64,000 nt of DNA from the NCBI GenBank assembly GCA_001802455.1, contig MGXZ01000002.1, forward strand, positions 44,089 through 108,088, written 5' to 3'. This document shows, in pieces, positions 1 through 8,202 of this stretch; position 1 is the first letter of the stretch, and every line of letters begins with the position of its first letter. The stretch comes from Gammaproteobacteria bacterium RIFCSPHIGHO2_12_FULL_39_24. Lineage in GTDB: Bacteria; Pseudomonadota; Gammaproteobacteria; Coxiellales; Coxiellaceae. The position numbers and the translations under genes are program-made. The notes beneath the pieces are model-generated. The model had not been told where the DNA came from. It did not search any database and was given only the letters and a program-made list of their open reading frames with translations.

Positions 1-159
1 AAAGAACCTGCTGGGAAAAATTTTTCAAGCAGGGTTAATTTATCAGTAAAAGGAATTTTAGGCGCAATTGAAATTTTACTGAAACATGACTTAGTTGAAA
101 AATTAGAAACAGGTGAAATTCGAATTGTTGACCCAGTATTGGATTGCTGGTCAAAATAA
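1..159 (+). CDS. 3' end of a CDS, possibly an ATPase-family protein
   Basis: Frame 1 is open from the window edge to a TAA at 157-159, giving the last 52 residues of a protein. The end reads as two helices followed by a strand and a closing VDPVLDCW motif. From memory, this resembles the winged-helix tail of some AAA/STAND-type ATPases, which often ends in a V-x-DP-x-x-x-x-W pattern. No catalytic part is inside the window, so the function is not assigned; the reading frame itself is fairly secure because it is open and lysine/glutamate rich in the style of its neighbours. Confidence 0.5.
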   Translation, partial: KEPAGKNFSSRVNLSVKGILGAIEILLKHDLVEKLETGEIRIVDPVLDCWSK

Positions 160-203
160 CTCAACTGTACAGTGTTAAAAATCATTACTTATTTTTACTT
201 TAC

Positions 204-230
204 TCGAAAATAAAATTGCAGTATTTTCGA
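204..230. repeat. 9-bp perfect inverted repeat upstream of the first complete gene
   Basis: TCGAAAATA at 204-212 is repeated as its exact reverse complement at 222-230 with a 9-nt spacer. It lies 36 bp before the ATG at 266. No T-run follows on either strand, so it looks less like an intrinsic terminator than like an operator or a small leader hairpin. Function is unknown. Confidence 0.4.
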
Positions 231-265
231 AGGGTGATAAAAATAAATAAGAAACGAGGTGTATT

Positions 266-1525
266 ATGAGTCGTTCTGAAGAAACAACATCACTTTTGCT
301 TGATGTAGGTTATGGCAGAACCGATATCACGGAACCACATGTTTTTGCTGACACAAAACTACCTGATACAGGAAGATTATTTACAGCAGAATTTGCATTG
401 CGCGCTTATACTGCACTATCTCGTACATCAATTGATAATGAAAGACCCACCATTCCATTTGGCCTGTTTCAAAAAGAATGTTTTTTTATAAAAGCGAAAA
501 TGGAAGAATTGAATGTGAAAGATGATGCTGTAATCCGAACATTTTTATCTAACATCAAGGGTATTGTTGAACATGTTGAAAAAGATATTGCAGTTAGCGT
601 AAACATTGATGAGCGCAAAAAAATGTTTTTATGTGTTGTTGAACAATTAATGACAAGTATAACTGCGTTTATTAAACAGAGGCGACCTGATTTAACGAAT
701 CTTGATGTTGTTGCTACATATCCTGATATTAGTAACAAGTCTCTTGTATCTACTGTATCTACAACATCAGAAAATTATATGAAAACAAATTTATCTGACC
801 GTTTTTTATTTACAAAAGCATTCGCAACAACAGTCTACAGAAAATTGCTTAATACGAATCTCGAGAAAAAGAAAACTATTGTTGAGAATAACGGTCCACT
901 TCCTAAAATCAAAGACAAAATTGAAATCGCGAAAACCGTCGATGACATCATTTCTCTTGTCAATATCGTTTACAATGCGATGGTTGAAGCAAAACAAAAG
1001 AATGATTCAGCTTTGTCAGGGTGCTTTCCAACGATTTTGAAAGATATTGGCCAATATATTGCAATAACGCATCCAGCAGTTTCAAAAGAAGTCGTTGCCT
1101 TGTTGAGGAGCAGGGCTTCAGACGATAAGCGTGCTGAGTGTGGTTGGATTATGTTATGCGGTGTTAATGCAGCAGTTCAATTTCCGTTGAATGCAGCATG
1201 GTGTGTGCTTTCAGTTGCGACACTAGGTACTTTACCTGCTCTATACTACGATCATCAGAATGATTCTTATACTGGTTGTTGCCCCTCCTGCATAGACGTG
1301 CTTTGTGATTTGAGTGAGTTCGCACCATATTTTTATCTACCATATGATAAAAGATACAAACACAATGAAGAAGTTAACGAGTGTTGTCGTCCGATTAGCT
1401 CAATGTTGTGGCATTGCGGAAGATGGAGTTATGTTGGCGCTATATCCGAAGGATGTAATGAAAAAACCACAGCATTTCAAAATACAGCAGAGTCAGCACC
1501 GTCGAAGAGTATAGGTATGGCGTAA
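266..1525 (+). CDS. Orphan protein with a Cys-rich hydrophobic C-terminal region
   Basis: I do not recognise this 419-residue protein. The ATG at 266 follows a good GAGGTG ribosome binding site. The first 290 residues are mostly charged, helical-looking sequence without a signal peptide. Residues about 290-330 are hydrophobic (a segment around WIMLCGVNAAVQF and WCVLSVATLGTLPAL), followed by a cluster of cysteines (CCPSC, CC) and aromatic residues, and a short polar tail. This is an unusual mix for a housekeeping protein. It stands alone between a fragmentary CDS and the oppositely oriented COX3 gene, only 11 bp from COX3's stop. A secreted host-directed protein is one possibility given the likely host-associated lineage, but that is inference. 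Confidence 0.75.
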   Translation: MSRSEETTSLLLDVGYGRTDITEPHVFADTKLPDTGRLFTAEFALRAYTALSRTSIDNERPTIPFGLFQKECFFIKAKMEELNVKDDAVIRTFLSNIKGIVEHVEKDIAVSVNIDERKKMFLCVVEQLMTSITAFIKQRRPDLTNLDVVATYPDISNKSLVSTVSTTSENYMKTNLSDRFLFTKAFATTVYRKLLNTNLEKKKTIVENNGPLPKIKDKIEIAKTVDDIISLVNIVYNAMVEAKQKNDSALSGCFPTILKDIGQYIAITHPAVSKEVVALLRSRASDDKRAECGWIMLCGVNAAVQFPLNAAWCVLSVATLGTLPALYYDHQNDSYTGCCPSCIDVLCDLSEFAPYFYLPYDKRYKHNEEVNECCRPISSMLWHCGRWSYVGAISEGCNEKTTAFQNTAESAPSKSIGMA

Positions 1526-1536
1526 CGGACGCACCT

Positions 1537-2415
1537 TCACAACCAATACACCATCACAAACAACGTCAACCAAACGACATCTACAAAATGCCAATACCAA
1601 GAAACCGCTTCGAATCCGAAATGATTTTTGAAATTAAAATCATTTTTCGCAAGACGCCATAAAATCACGGTTAATGCGATAATACCCACCGAAACGTGTA
1701 GCGCATGAAAACCAGTTAACATAAAAAATGTGGTGCCATAAATTCCTGACTCTAATCGCAATGACTTAATCGCATACGCCGTCCAATATTCGTGTGCCTG
1801 CATCATCACAAAAATAATTCCCAAAAAAATAGTGAGTGCTTGAAAAAAAATACTGTGTGCGCGATTTTTTTTGATAATGCCCCAATGTGCAATGGTAATG
1901 GTGACGCCGGATGATAATAAAATAAAAGTATTGATTGCAGGAATTCCCCACGTTTCCATCACTGAATGTATTTTTTTATAGTGTGTTATGTCAGGTGTTT
2001 GCAAGAGCGGCCAGCTTGATTGAAAATGCGGCCACAATAGTTGGTGGGTTGATGCGCCCTGAAATGCGCCGCCTAAAAAAGGCACTGAATAAAATCGCGC
2101 ATAAAATAAAGCAGCAAAAAAAACAGAAAAAAACATGACTTCGGTAAAAATAAACCAAATCATGCCAAGACGAAACGAACGCTCAATGGATGCACTTGCT
2201 AATAATCCTGTACGATTTTCATTAATCACTGTACCAAACCAGCCAAACAGCATGACGAATAAAATAATGATTCCAATAAAAAATAAATAAATACCCGCTG
2301 TGTTTTTATGTAGCCAATTGGCGGCACCTAAAAATAAAAAAAATAAAGCAATGGAACCAATCATGGGCCAATAGGTTGGTCCTGGAAAATAATATTGTTT
2401 TTTATTTTTCTTCAT
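1537..2415 (-). CDS. ctaE: Cytochrome c oxidase subunit III
   Basis: A 292-residue polytopic protein with the subunit III pattern: the N-terminal YYFPGPTYWP motif leading into a first membrane helix, about seven hydrophobic segments in all, the conserved FTEVMFF and GFHALHV motifs, and the C-terminal WYWHFVDVVWL motif. Subunit III is a membrane core subunit of aa3-type heme-copper oxidases in the inner membrane. The start codon lies inside the 3' end of pilT (14-bp overlap), so it is probably co-transcribed from there. No subunit I, subunit II or assembly genes are next to it; ctaA and ctaB are 34 kb away. It ends 11 bp from the convergent orphan gene. Confidence 0.93.
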   Translation of the reverse strand: MKKNKKQYYFPGPTYWPMIGSIALFFLFLGAANWLHKNTAGIYLFFIGIIILFVMLFGWFGTVINENRTGLLASASIERSFRLGMIWFIFTEVMFFSVFFAALFYARFYSVPFLGGAFQGASTHQLLWPHFQSSWPLLQTPDITHYKKIHSVMETWGIPAINTFILLSSGVTITIAHWGIIKKNRAHSIFFQALTIFLGIIFVMMQAHEYWTAYAIKSLRLESGIYGTTFFMLTGFHALHVSVGIIALTVILWRLAKNDFNFKNHFGFEAVSWYWHFVDVVWLTLFVMVYWL

Positions 2416-3436
2416 GATCTTCGATATCCGAGGTTGGCAGAATTAATTTTTTTTCTAATAATTCCTCAATATGTTGTTCCATAGTATTCATTCCATATTG
2501 ACGACCTGTTTGCATGGCAGAATACATTTGTGGAATTTTATGCTCACGAATTAAATTTCGAATAGCACCTGTGCAAACCAATATTTCATGCGCTGGCTGA
2601 ACGGTGTCTTGCGGTGTTTTAAATAATCGTTGTGCAATCACAACGCGTAATGATTGTGCGAGCATCGCACGAATCATATCTTTTTCATTTCCAGGAAAGA
2701 CATCGATGATGCGATCGATGGCATGTGCAGCGGAACTGGTATGCAATGTTCCGAATACCAAATGCCCTGTTTCTGCAGCGGTTAACGCCAAGCGAATGGT
2801 TTCTAAATCGCGCATTTCGCCGACCATGATAATGTCTGGATCTTCTCGCAACGCAGCACGTAATGCATTTTGAAATGCCAGTGTGTCACGACCCACTTCG
2901 CGTTGTTGAATTAAACAGTATTTGCTGACGAATTGATATTCAATGGGATCTTCAATCGTTAAAATATGTTCGCGTGACGCCGGGTTGTTGTTAATCTCAT
3001 TAATCATGGCTGCTAACGTCGTACTTTTTCCTGATCCAGTCGCGCCGGTTATCAATACCAATCCATTGGGATAATCACAGGATTTCGCAAAAATGGGATC
3101 CGTTAAATTAATTTCTGCTAATGTGGGAATCGTTAATGACAGTGTTCTAAATGCAATGCTGATTCCGCGTGATTGTTGAAAAGCATTCACACGAAATCGT
3201 GAAATGGTTTCAGGTGCATAACTGAAATCTAATTCATGCGTTTCTTTGAATACTTTAAATTGCTCGGATGTGGTAATTTCTTTTAGTATTTTTTCAAGAT
3301 CAGTAGAAATTAAGTTAGGTAAATCTAGCTGACGTAATTCTCCGCTTTTTCGAATAACGGGTTTTTCACCGGATGATAAATGTAAATCGGAACATTTATT
3401 CTGAACAGCATAAATTAGTATTTCATTTAAATTCAT
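2402..3436 (-). CDS. pilT: Type IV pilus retraction ATPase PilT (or PilU)
   Basis: A 345-codon reading frame with the secretion ATPase signature: N-terminal CSDLHLSSGEKP, Walker A GATGSGKST near residues 132-140, Walker B DIIMVGEMRD near 202-211, and the His box GTLHTSSA near 230-237. These are typical of PilT, the cytoplasmic hexamer that depolymerises pili. The AIRNLI motif in the C-terminal domain is PilT-like; PilU cannot be fully excluded. There are two in-frame ATGs; GGGAG lies five bases before the second (3436), which I prefer over 3439. It heads toward COX3, which overlaps its end, and follows the DUF4124 gene by 8-11 bp, so it is probably the distal pilus gene of the fimT-pilW-pilV operon. 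Confidence 0.9.
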   Translation of the reverse strand: MNLNEILIYAVQNKCSDLHLSSGEKPVIRKSGELRQLDLPNLISTDLEKILKEITTSEQFKVFKETHELDFSYAPETISRFRVNAFQQSRGISIAFRTLSLTIPTLAEINLTDPIFAKSCDYPNGLVLITGATGSGKSTTLAAMINEINNNPASREHILTIEDPIEYQFVSKYCLIQQREVGRDTLAFQNALRAALREDPDIIMVGEMRDLETIRLALTAAETGHLVFGTLHTSSAAHAIDRIIDVFPGNEKDMIRAMLAQSLRVVIAQRLFKTPQDTVQPAHEILVCTGAIRNLIREHKIPQMYSAMQTGRQYGMNTMEQHIEELLEKKLILPTSDIEDHEEK

Positions 3437-3447
3437 CATTGCTCCCG

Positions 3448-4035
3448 TTATTTTTTATGTGGGAAATAAATGCTTGCATAATGAAAAAATACCGTAATGG
3501 TGGGTGTTGTTTTTATGACTTTGTGATCAGCATCCAGAATGTCTGCAGAAAAAGTATGCGGGCCGCGTGGCAGAATATCGGTTGTGTCTGAAATTTTTTG
3601 AATGGTAAACGTAGTATCAGTGATGGGATCTGAAATGGGTTTGCCATCTAAGTTATATCGTATTTTGTCGCCTTTTTGTAATGCAGGATTGATATTCACC
3701 GTCACTTTTACTTCTGTTGCATTACTGATAGTGTCTTGGTTTTTTGGAGAACTCATTTCAAATAGCGTGTAGGGAACATGCTTACTGTCAGCGATGTCTG
3801 TGCTATTGGCATCCGCATTATTTTTGTCGCCACCACTTTGTGTGACGGGCGAAGAAGATATGTTTTCTTGCCCCAATGTTACTTTTTCAGCATCCGTATT
3901 GGGTTGATCAGTAAAAGTGACTACGCCTTCTTTATCTACGCTGCGATAAATGTCAGCATGAATAGTGCATGCAAAAAAAACGCCGATCATGAGTGCTGCG
4001 ACAATACTATTTTTTACTCTGTTGTATTTCATCAT
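3448..4035 (-). CDS. DUF4124-domain exported protein of the pilus locus
   Basis: The ATG at 4035 (or the adjacent one at 4032) follows TAAGG and gives about 195 residues. An N-terminal signal peptide (SIVAALMIGVFFACTIHA) precedes a short DUF4124-like segment, IYRSVDKEGVVTFTDQPN, in which the W/Y-x-D-x-x-G-x-x-x-F-x-D pattern is visible. A polar linker and a C-terminal beta-rich domain follow, with FEMSSPKNQDTI at its start as in Ig-like or carbohydrate-binding-like folds. DUF4124 proteins are common near pilus and envelope genes but have no firmly established role that I know. It sits 7 bp after pilV and before pilT, so it is probably made with the minor pilins and acts in the periplasm. Confidence 0.8.
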   Translation of the reverse strand: MMKYNRVKNSIVAALMIGVFFACTIHADIYRSVDKEGVVTFTDQPNTDAEKVTLGQENISSSPVTQSGGDKNNADANSTDIADSKHVPYTLFEMSSPKNQDTISNATEVKVTVNINPALQKGDKIRYNLDGKPISDPITDTTFTIQKISDTTDILPRGPHTFSADILDADHKVIKTTPTITVFFHYASIYFPHKK

Positions 4036-4042
4036 ACAAACC

Positions 4043-4483
4043 TTACGGCAAATTTTCTGATACTTTTGCTGATCCTGCTGGATCAACACGACCAACTAAA
4101 CTTTCAACCGCAACACTATTGGTTGTTGTGCTACTGGGATTGCTCCATGTTACAACAACCTGTATTGTTTTTCGATTGACTGGCGTGTCAGTTGAATCAC
4201 TTGAGTTAGTCACTGTCCATGTCATCGAATATGTTGCGCCGAGTGCGTTGGTCGTAGTTGCTGCAGTGGAGTCCGTAATATCATCAAATGCAAAATAGCC
4301 TGTTGTCGATGTGAGTTGTGTGTAGGTTCGAAAATATTGCATTTTATTTTGCGCTAGGGTCAGTGCGTAATTACGTTGATTAAGCAGTGAGCGTTCGCGC
4401 AATAAATTGGTTTGAAAAGAAGTTAATGAAAATAATGCAACGGCAAAAATCGCTGCAGCGACGAGTATTTCAATAATAGTCAT
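4043..4483 (-). CDS. pilV: PilV-type minor pilin lacking a leader peptide
   Basis: A 146-residue protein that starts directly with MTIIEILVAAAIFAVALF, the hydrophobic N-terminal helix of a type IV pilin with the conserved Glu at mature position 5. The rest (RERSLLNQRNYALTLAQNKMQ, then a short beta-rich part) fits PilV. In this family the processed protein begins at this position after a short basic leader ending in Gly. Here an in-frame TAG, the stop of pilW, sits only three codons upstream, so no leader can be encoded in this frame. It follows pilW by 9 bp. Either the leader has been lost by mutation or the protein is not processed like a normal prepilin. Confidence 0.8.
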   Translation of the reverse strand: MTIIEILVAAAIFAVALFSLTSFQTNLLRERSLLNQRNYALTLAQNKMQYFRTYTQLTSTTGYFAFDDITDSTAATTTNALGATYSMTWTVTNSSDSTDTPVNRKTIQVVVTWSNPSSTTTNSVAVESLVGRVDPAGSAKVSENLP

Positions 4484-4492
4484 ATGTGATCT

Positions 4493-5122
4493 CTACGTTG
4501 ATGAATATAAATTATTATATAATTTGATTGTGCGGGTGATGGTCGTTGTACTGGCGCTATCATTTACTAAATTTCCACCGATAGTCAGCGTGACGGTGCG
4601 ATAATAAGTGTGATCGGTGTTGTTTCCTGTGATCGGCACGCTGGTAACGGAAACGTCGAAAGTGGTGATGGTGATTAAATTAGGATCGGTCAAATTAGTC
4701 CAGCCGCTTCCTGCGGAGCAAGTAGTACTACCAGTAGAGCGATATTGGATGGCGCCACCACTTAGTCGATATCCAAATCGATCGGCATCACTCATGGATC
4801 CATCGGTATCGGCGTCATACGAAAATGTTAAACAGGTGCTGGTGGTGGTTAAATCATCTGTGCCTGATAAAAAAGGATTGGTGTTGTTGGTTGAGTAATC
4901 TGTTTTGTACCAATACCCCGCGCGTTGAACATCAGAAACCATCGTATTCATTGCTGATTCTAACGCTTGATTGAGTTTTCCGCTATCCAGCATTTGTTCA
5001 GTGCTGGTAATAGCATTGGAAAAAATTGAAACGATAGCGGCAATAATAATAATGCCGATGGTGAGTCCGACCAACACTTCTATCAATGTTAAACCCGCTT
5101 GTTTTACGCTGTTTTTTAACAT
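4493..5122 (-). CDS. pilW: PilW-type minor pilin
   Basis: The ATG at 5122 gives about 209 residues beginning with a leader MLKNSVKQAG before LTLIEVLVGLTIGIIIIA, so prepilin peptidase cleavage after Gly10 is expected, with Glu at mature position 5. The body fits PilW: a basic/acidic helix, SDVQRAGYWY, and a beta-rich C-terminal region with two cysteines (TTSTC and STTCS). Minor pilins prime pilus assembly at the inner membrane. The start overlaps the end of fimT by 7 bp, and a strong AGGGGG lies about ten bases upstream of it; this is why I do not use the longer frame reaching 5158. Confidence 0.85.
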   Translation of the reverse strand: MLKNSVKQAGLTLIEVLVGLTIGIIIIAAIVSIFSNAITSTEQMLDSGKLNQALESAMNTMVSDVQRAGYWYKTDYSTNNTNPFLSGTDDLTTTSTCLTFSYDADTDGSMSDADRFGYRLSGGAIQYRSTGSTTCSAGSGWTNLTDPNLITITTFDVSVTSVPITGNNTDHTYYRTVTLTIGGNLVNDSASTTTITRTIKLYNNLYSST

Positions 5123-5631
5123 GCGATATAACCCCCTACCGTTCCGCCTGATGAACACGTACTCGCAGTGCCCATTGTATTAACGGATACTTGTGCAGAG
5201 TAAGCGCCAGCAATAAAGGTAGCGGTGCCGCTGTTTGTTGTGCCGCGTGTGGCAGAAAAGGTAATTGTGTTACTGGTAAATGTATTGGTTAAAGTTGTGT
5301 TGGGATAATCGGTGCCGGAAACTATCCCTAAATTGCAATTCGAACTGGATGCAGCGGATGTGCAATCACAAGCGATTACGCCGCTGCTCATCCCATAACA
5401 CCAATTACTGATGTTAAAGATGAGCGTGGTAGGAGTGGCTTTTTGAATTGCGATAGATCGCGCCAAATAAATATTGTTAGCCAGTGTTTCCGTTGCGCCT
5501 TTTACGCGATTTTGTGCTACATAAGTTTGAAAAAAAGGAACTATTCCAACGGTCAGTATGACAACCATGAAAATAACAATCAGCGCTTCAACAAGAGAAA
5601 ATCCCTGTTGTTTGCGAGAGAAAATAAACAC
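5116..5631 (-). CDS. fimT: FimT/GspH-type pseudopilin
   Basis: A prepilin with SRKQQG before FSLVEALIVIFMVVILTVGI, i.e. cleavage after Gly with Glu5 conserved, then VAQNRVKGATETLANNIYLARSIAIQ, the pattern of GspH/FimT pseudopilins. The C-terminal domain has several cysteines (CYG, CDC, NCN, and a final CSSG...C), which may form disulfides in the periplasm. The frame reaches an ATG at 5655, but GGAGG five bases before the GTG at 5631 makes a start there, with a 10-residue leader, more likely. It is the first gene of the minus-strand minor pilin group and is divergent from pilM. No pilX or pilY1 homologue accompanies the group. Confidence 0.82.
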   Translation of the reverse strand: MFIFSRKQQGFSLVEALIVIFMVVILTVGIVPFFQTYVAQNRVKGATETLANNIYLARSIAIQKATPTTLIFNISNWCYGMSSGVIACDCTSAASSSNCNLGIVSGTDYPNTTLTNTFTSNTITFSATRGTTNSGTATFIAGAYSAQVSVNTMGTASTCSSGGTVGGYIAC

Positions 5632-5658
5632 ACGAACCTCCACATTCCTTGTCATGAC

Positions 5659-5675
5659 ATTATAACTCCATTATA
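5659..5675 (-). promoter_or_regulatory. Candidate -10 elements for the fimT operon
   Basis: On the minus strand two TATAAT hexamers occur at 5675-5670 and 5664-5659, between the divergent pilM and fimT genes. No good -35 hexamer is placed at 16-18 bp, so this is only a candidate. Transcription from the first hexamer would give a leader of about 30 nt to the GTG at 5631. Confidence 0.3.
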
Positions 5676-5715
5676 GTCTAAGTAGACATTTTTCTTTGCA
5701 AATTAAGTAGAATTT

Positions 5716-6921
5716 ATGCTAGAAAATGCTGAACCAAAATGGATGCGTTACATTACTCGATGGATTGATCGTATTGGTCAATTTAGGGCTGCGCTCGGCA
5801 CATCAACCAATGTTTTTGGTGATATCGTAGGGGTTGATATTGATGATTCATCCGTCGCCATTATTCAATTGCGAAATCCATTGGGCACTATTAAAGTTTC
5901 TCGTGCAGAGGTTGCTGGATTACCAACCGGTGTTATTTCTGAAGATGTGATTGTTGATCAAACTGTATTGACCAACACCATTAAAAAATTAATCAACAAA
6001 ACAAAAAACAATATTAAAAATGCGGCAATCGTTTTGCCGGGTAATAAGGTGGCGATAAAAAAAATAAAATTAGAGTCTGCATTATCGGATGACGAAGCTG
6101 AAGTGCGGGCTTGGCAAGAAGCGCGTAAAACATTTCCTGAGTTGGCAAAAAGTTTATTTTTGGATTTTGTGCAAACGTCGGAAGTTGACGTGAGTGGTCT
6201 TAAAAAAAATTATTTAATTTTAATTATTACCAAAAAAGAAGATATCGGCCCAAGAGTAGAAGCATTACAGCAAGCAGGATTAATCGTAAAAATTGCTGAC
6301 GTTGATTTTTATGCATTGGAAAGAGCGTATTCATTATTCTCATCTCAATTACCGCAGAATCATATTGAAAAATATACTGCACTCATTGATTTCAATCCGC
6401 ACAGTATTTTGTTTTTAGTGATGCATAAAAAACAGATGATTTATAGCATGCGACAAGTGTATACCGGTGATGTGTTGGTTCCGCTCGTGCAACAAGCATT
6501 GGGTGTTGAGGTGACGTTAGTAAAACCAAAACCGGTTTTGTTGGCGCCATTCGCTATTCCCATGCAAGCACAAACCGAAGTGCAAGCGGAAGCATTATTA
6601 AAAGCAGAAGCAATAACGCATGTGCTCACGGAAGAGCAAAAGTCACACATGATTATGACAATACGTCGTCTATTTCAATCGTTTTATTCTGAAAATACAG
6701 GAAAAATAATAGATAGTATTGCGATGACAGGACGTTGTGCGCTGATTCCCGATATTACGCAACACATCGCGAAATCATTAGATCTTGCTGTTGTTGTTGC
6801 CAATCCTTTGTCTTCTCTTAAGCTGGGTGAGCATCTTGATGGAGAACGAATGATAAAACTGGGCCCTGCTTTTGCAGTTAGTTGTGGATTAGCAATGCGG
6901 GGTATTCCTTTATGGAAATAA
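5716..6921 (+). CDS. pilM: Type IV pilus inner-membrane platform protein PilM
   Basis: This 401-residue protein has the actin-like (FtsA-related) fold pattern of PilM: the phosphate-loop motif DIVGVDIDDSSVAIIQL near residues 36-52, a second segment around TALIDFNPHSILFLV, and a late glycine-rich GRCALIPDI element. PilM is cytoplasmic and binds the N-terminal tail of PilN, linking the ATPases to the periplasmic alignment complex. It begins the pilMNOPQ operon and overlaps pilN by 10 bp. The N-terminal roughly 30 residues before the first motif are longer than in many PilM proteins. No obvious ribosome binding site is seen before the ATG at 5716, which lies close to the divergent fimT promoter region. 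Confidence 0.9.
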   Translation: MLENAEPKWMRYITRWIDRIGQFRAALGTSTNVFGDIVGVDIDDSSVAIIQLRNPLGTIKVSRAEVAGLPTGVISEDVIVDQTVLTNTIKKLINKTKNNIKNAAIVLPGNKVAIKKIKLESALSDDEAEVRAWQEARKTFPELAKSLFLDFVQTSEVDVSGLKKNYLILIITKKEDIGPRVEALQQAGLIVKIADVDFYALERAYSLFSSQLPQNHIEKYTALIDFNPHSILFLVMHKKQMIYSMRQVYTGDVLVPLVQQALGVEVTLVKPKPVLLAPFAIPMQAQTEVQAEALLKAEAITHVLTEEQKSHMIMTIRRLFQSFYSENTGKIIDSIAMTGRCALIPDITQHIAKSLDLAVVVANPLSSLKLGEHLDGERMIKLGPAFAVSCGLAMRGIPLWK

Positions 6922-7586
6922 ATTTACTGCCTTGGCGCGAAGAAATTATTACCATCAACAAAAAGTTTTTTTTGCGGCTGATAGTGATTGCTGTTTTAGC
7001 TGGCGGTGGATTCTTGGTGCTCGCGCACCAATTCTTTTTTGCACAAACAACCTATTCTCAAAGTTACACGCGAGCGTTGGAGCGTGCAAAAATAAATTTA
7101 ATCACAAACATTTCATCTTATTTTCAGCATAAAAAAACATATCAAGAAATTGCTGCTCGAGTTGTTGTGTTGAGAAATCTTCAAGTGAGTCGCTTTGAAA
7201 CGGTGCGATTATTAAGCGAGCTAACCAAAGTTATTCCAGCCGGTATTTATTTGAAAAAACTGTCTCGCAAAAATAATGAAGTCAATGTGGCTGGTACCGC
7301 CAATTCGAATTTATTAATTTCTCAATTGATCAAAACCATTAATCATTCTCCGGAGTTGGAAGTAACGTCACTTCAGAAAGTAGAAAAAACAGAAGCGAAT
7401 GATTCAACCATTACACAATTTGATTTGCATTTTATGCTAACGATGTCGCCTAGCGGGATAGCGCCTAGCGAAAAAACAAAATCAACCATGACCAATCCCA
7501 TTGAAACCATTCAACAACATCGAGAACAACATAATGAATTAATTGATGCAGCGGTTAAATCAGGCACAGTCAATAAGAGTCCGTAA
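6912..7586 (+). CDS. pilN: Type IV pilus alignment protein PilN
   Basis: Starting at the ATG at 6912, inside the end of pilM, the protein opens with MEINLLPWREE. The INLLPWR motif is the conserved peptide by which PilN binds PilM. A single membrane helix (FLRLIVIAVLAGGGFLVLAH) follows at residues about 18-38, then a periplasmic coiled-coil and ferredoxin-like part, about 224 residues in all. The C-terminal 35 residues (from around PSGIAPSEKTK) are polar and probably disordered. PilN pairs with PilO in the inner membrane. The longer frame beginning at 6882 is unlikely because it would place 10 residues in front of the conserved motif. Confidence 0.9.
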   Translation: MEINLLPWREEIITINKKFFLRLIVIAVLAGGGFLVLAHQFFFAQTTYSQSYTRALERAKINLITNISSYFQHKKTYQEIAARVVVLRNLQVSRFETVRLLSELTKVIPAGIYLKKLSRKNNEVNVAGTANSNLLISQLIKTINHSPELEVTSLQKVEKTEANDSTITQFDLHFMLTMSPSGIAPSEKTKSTMTNPIETIQQHREQHNELIDAAVKSGTVNKSP

Positions 7587-7587
7587 T

Positions 7588-8202
7588 ATGCGTAGCGTTG
7601 AGCCAAAAAAAAGTAGTTCGCTGGTTAAATTATATCTATTACCACCTATTGCCAAAATGCTGATCGCACTTTTTATCTTTCTTTTTATTGCGACCATAGG
7701 AACACTCTATTTGAAATATGATGCAGCGCAGCAATTAAAACAATCAAAAGAAAAAAAAGCAGCTTTAGAGAGTGAGCTAACCGTCAGAGCAAAAGAATAT
7801 GGTGAATTAGTTTATTTCTCAAAAGATGTTGTTCATGCCAAGCAAGAATATGAGGACATGATTAAGTCATTTCCACCAGGAACAAAAATTGAAGAATTGC
7901 TGAGTGGAATTACAAAATTAGGAACGGCGGATGGATTGAAATTTATTTATTTTAAACCAGGGGTAACCGAAAATCATATTTATTATGCTTCGATTGCAGT
8001 GGATATTTCTGTGATTGGTAGTTTTCATCAGTTGGGACGTTTTCTCAGTGGTATTGCTAATTTACCCAACTCCGTGGTGGCGATTAATCAATTTAGTATT
8101 TCGCATTATGAACAAGCCGGTGTCCCGAAAAATTTATTATTGCTCACTTTTACTGCGACGCTATATCACACTTTGCCAACCTCATTGGAAATTAAAACAT
8201 GA
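7588..8202 (+). CDS. pilO: Type IV pilus alignment protein PilO
   Basis: The ATG at 7588 lies one base after the pilN stop and gives 204 residues: a short cytoplasmic N-terminus, one membrane helix (MLIALFIFLFIATIGTLYL), a coiled-coil stretch rich in Lys/Glu, and a periplasmic domain with the FPPGTKIEELL and FLSGIANLPNSVVAINQF motifs characteristic of PilO. PilO forms a dimer with PilN and is bridged to the secretin by PilP. An ATG at 7543 is in frame but would overlap pilN by 44 bp and is not supported by a better ribosome binding site (AAGAGT precedes 7588). Confidence 0.9.
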   Translation: MRSVEPKKSSSLVKLYLLPPIAKMLIALFIFLFIATIGTLYLKYDAAQQLKQSKEKKAALESELTVRAKEYGELVYFSKDVVHAKQEYEDMIKSFPPGTKIEELLSGITKLGTADGLKFIYFKPGVTENHIYYASIAVDISVIGSFHQLGRFLSGIANLPNSVVAINQFSISHYEQAGVPKNLLLLTFTATLYHTLPTSLEIKT

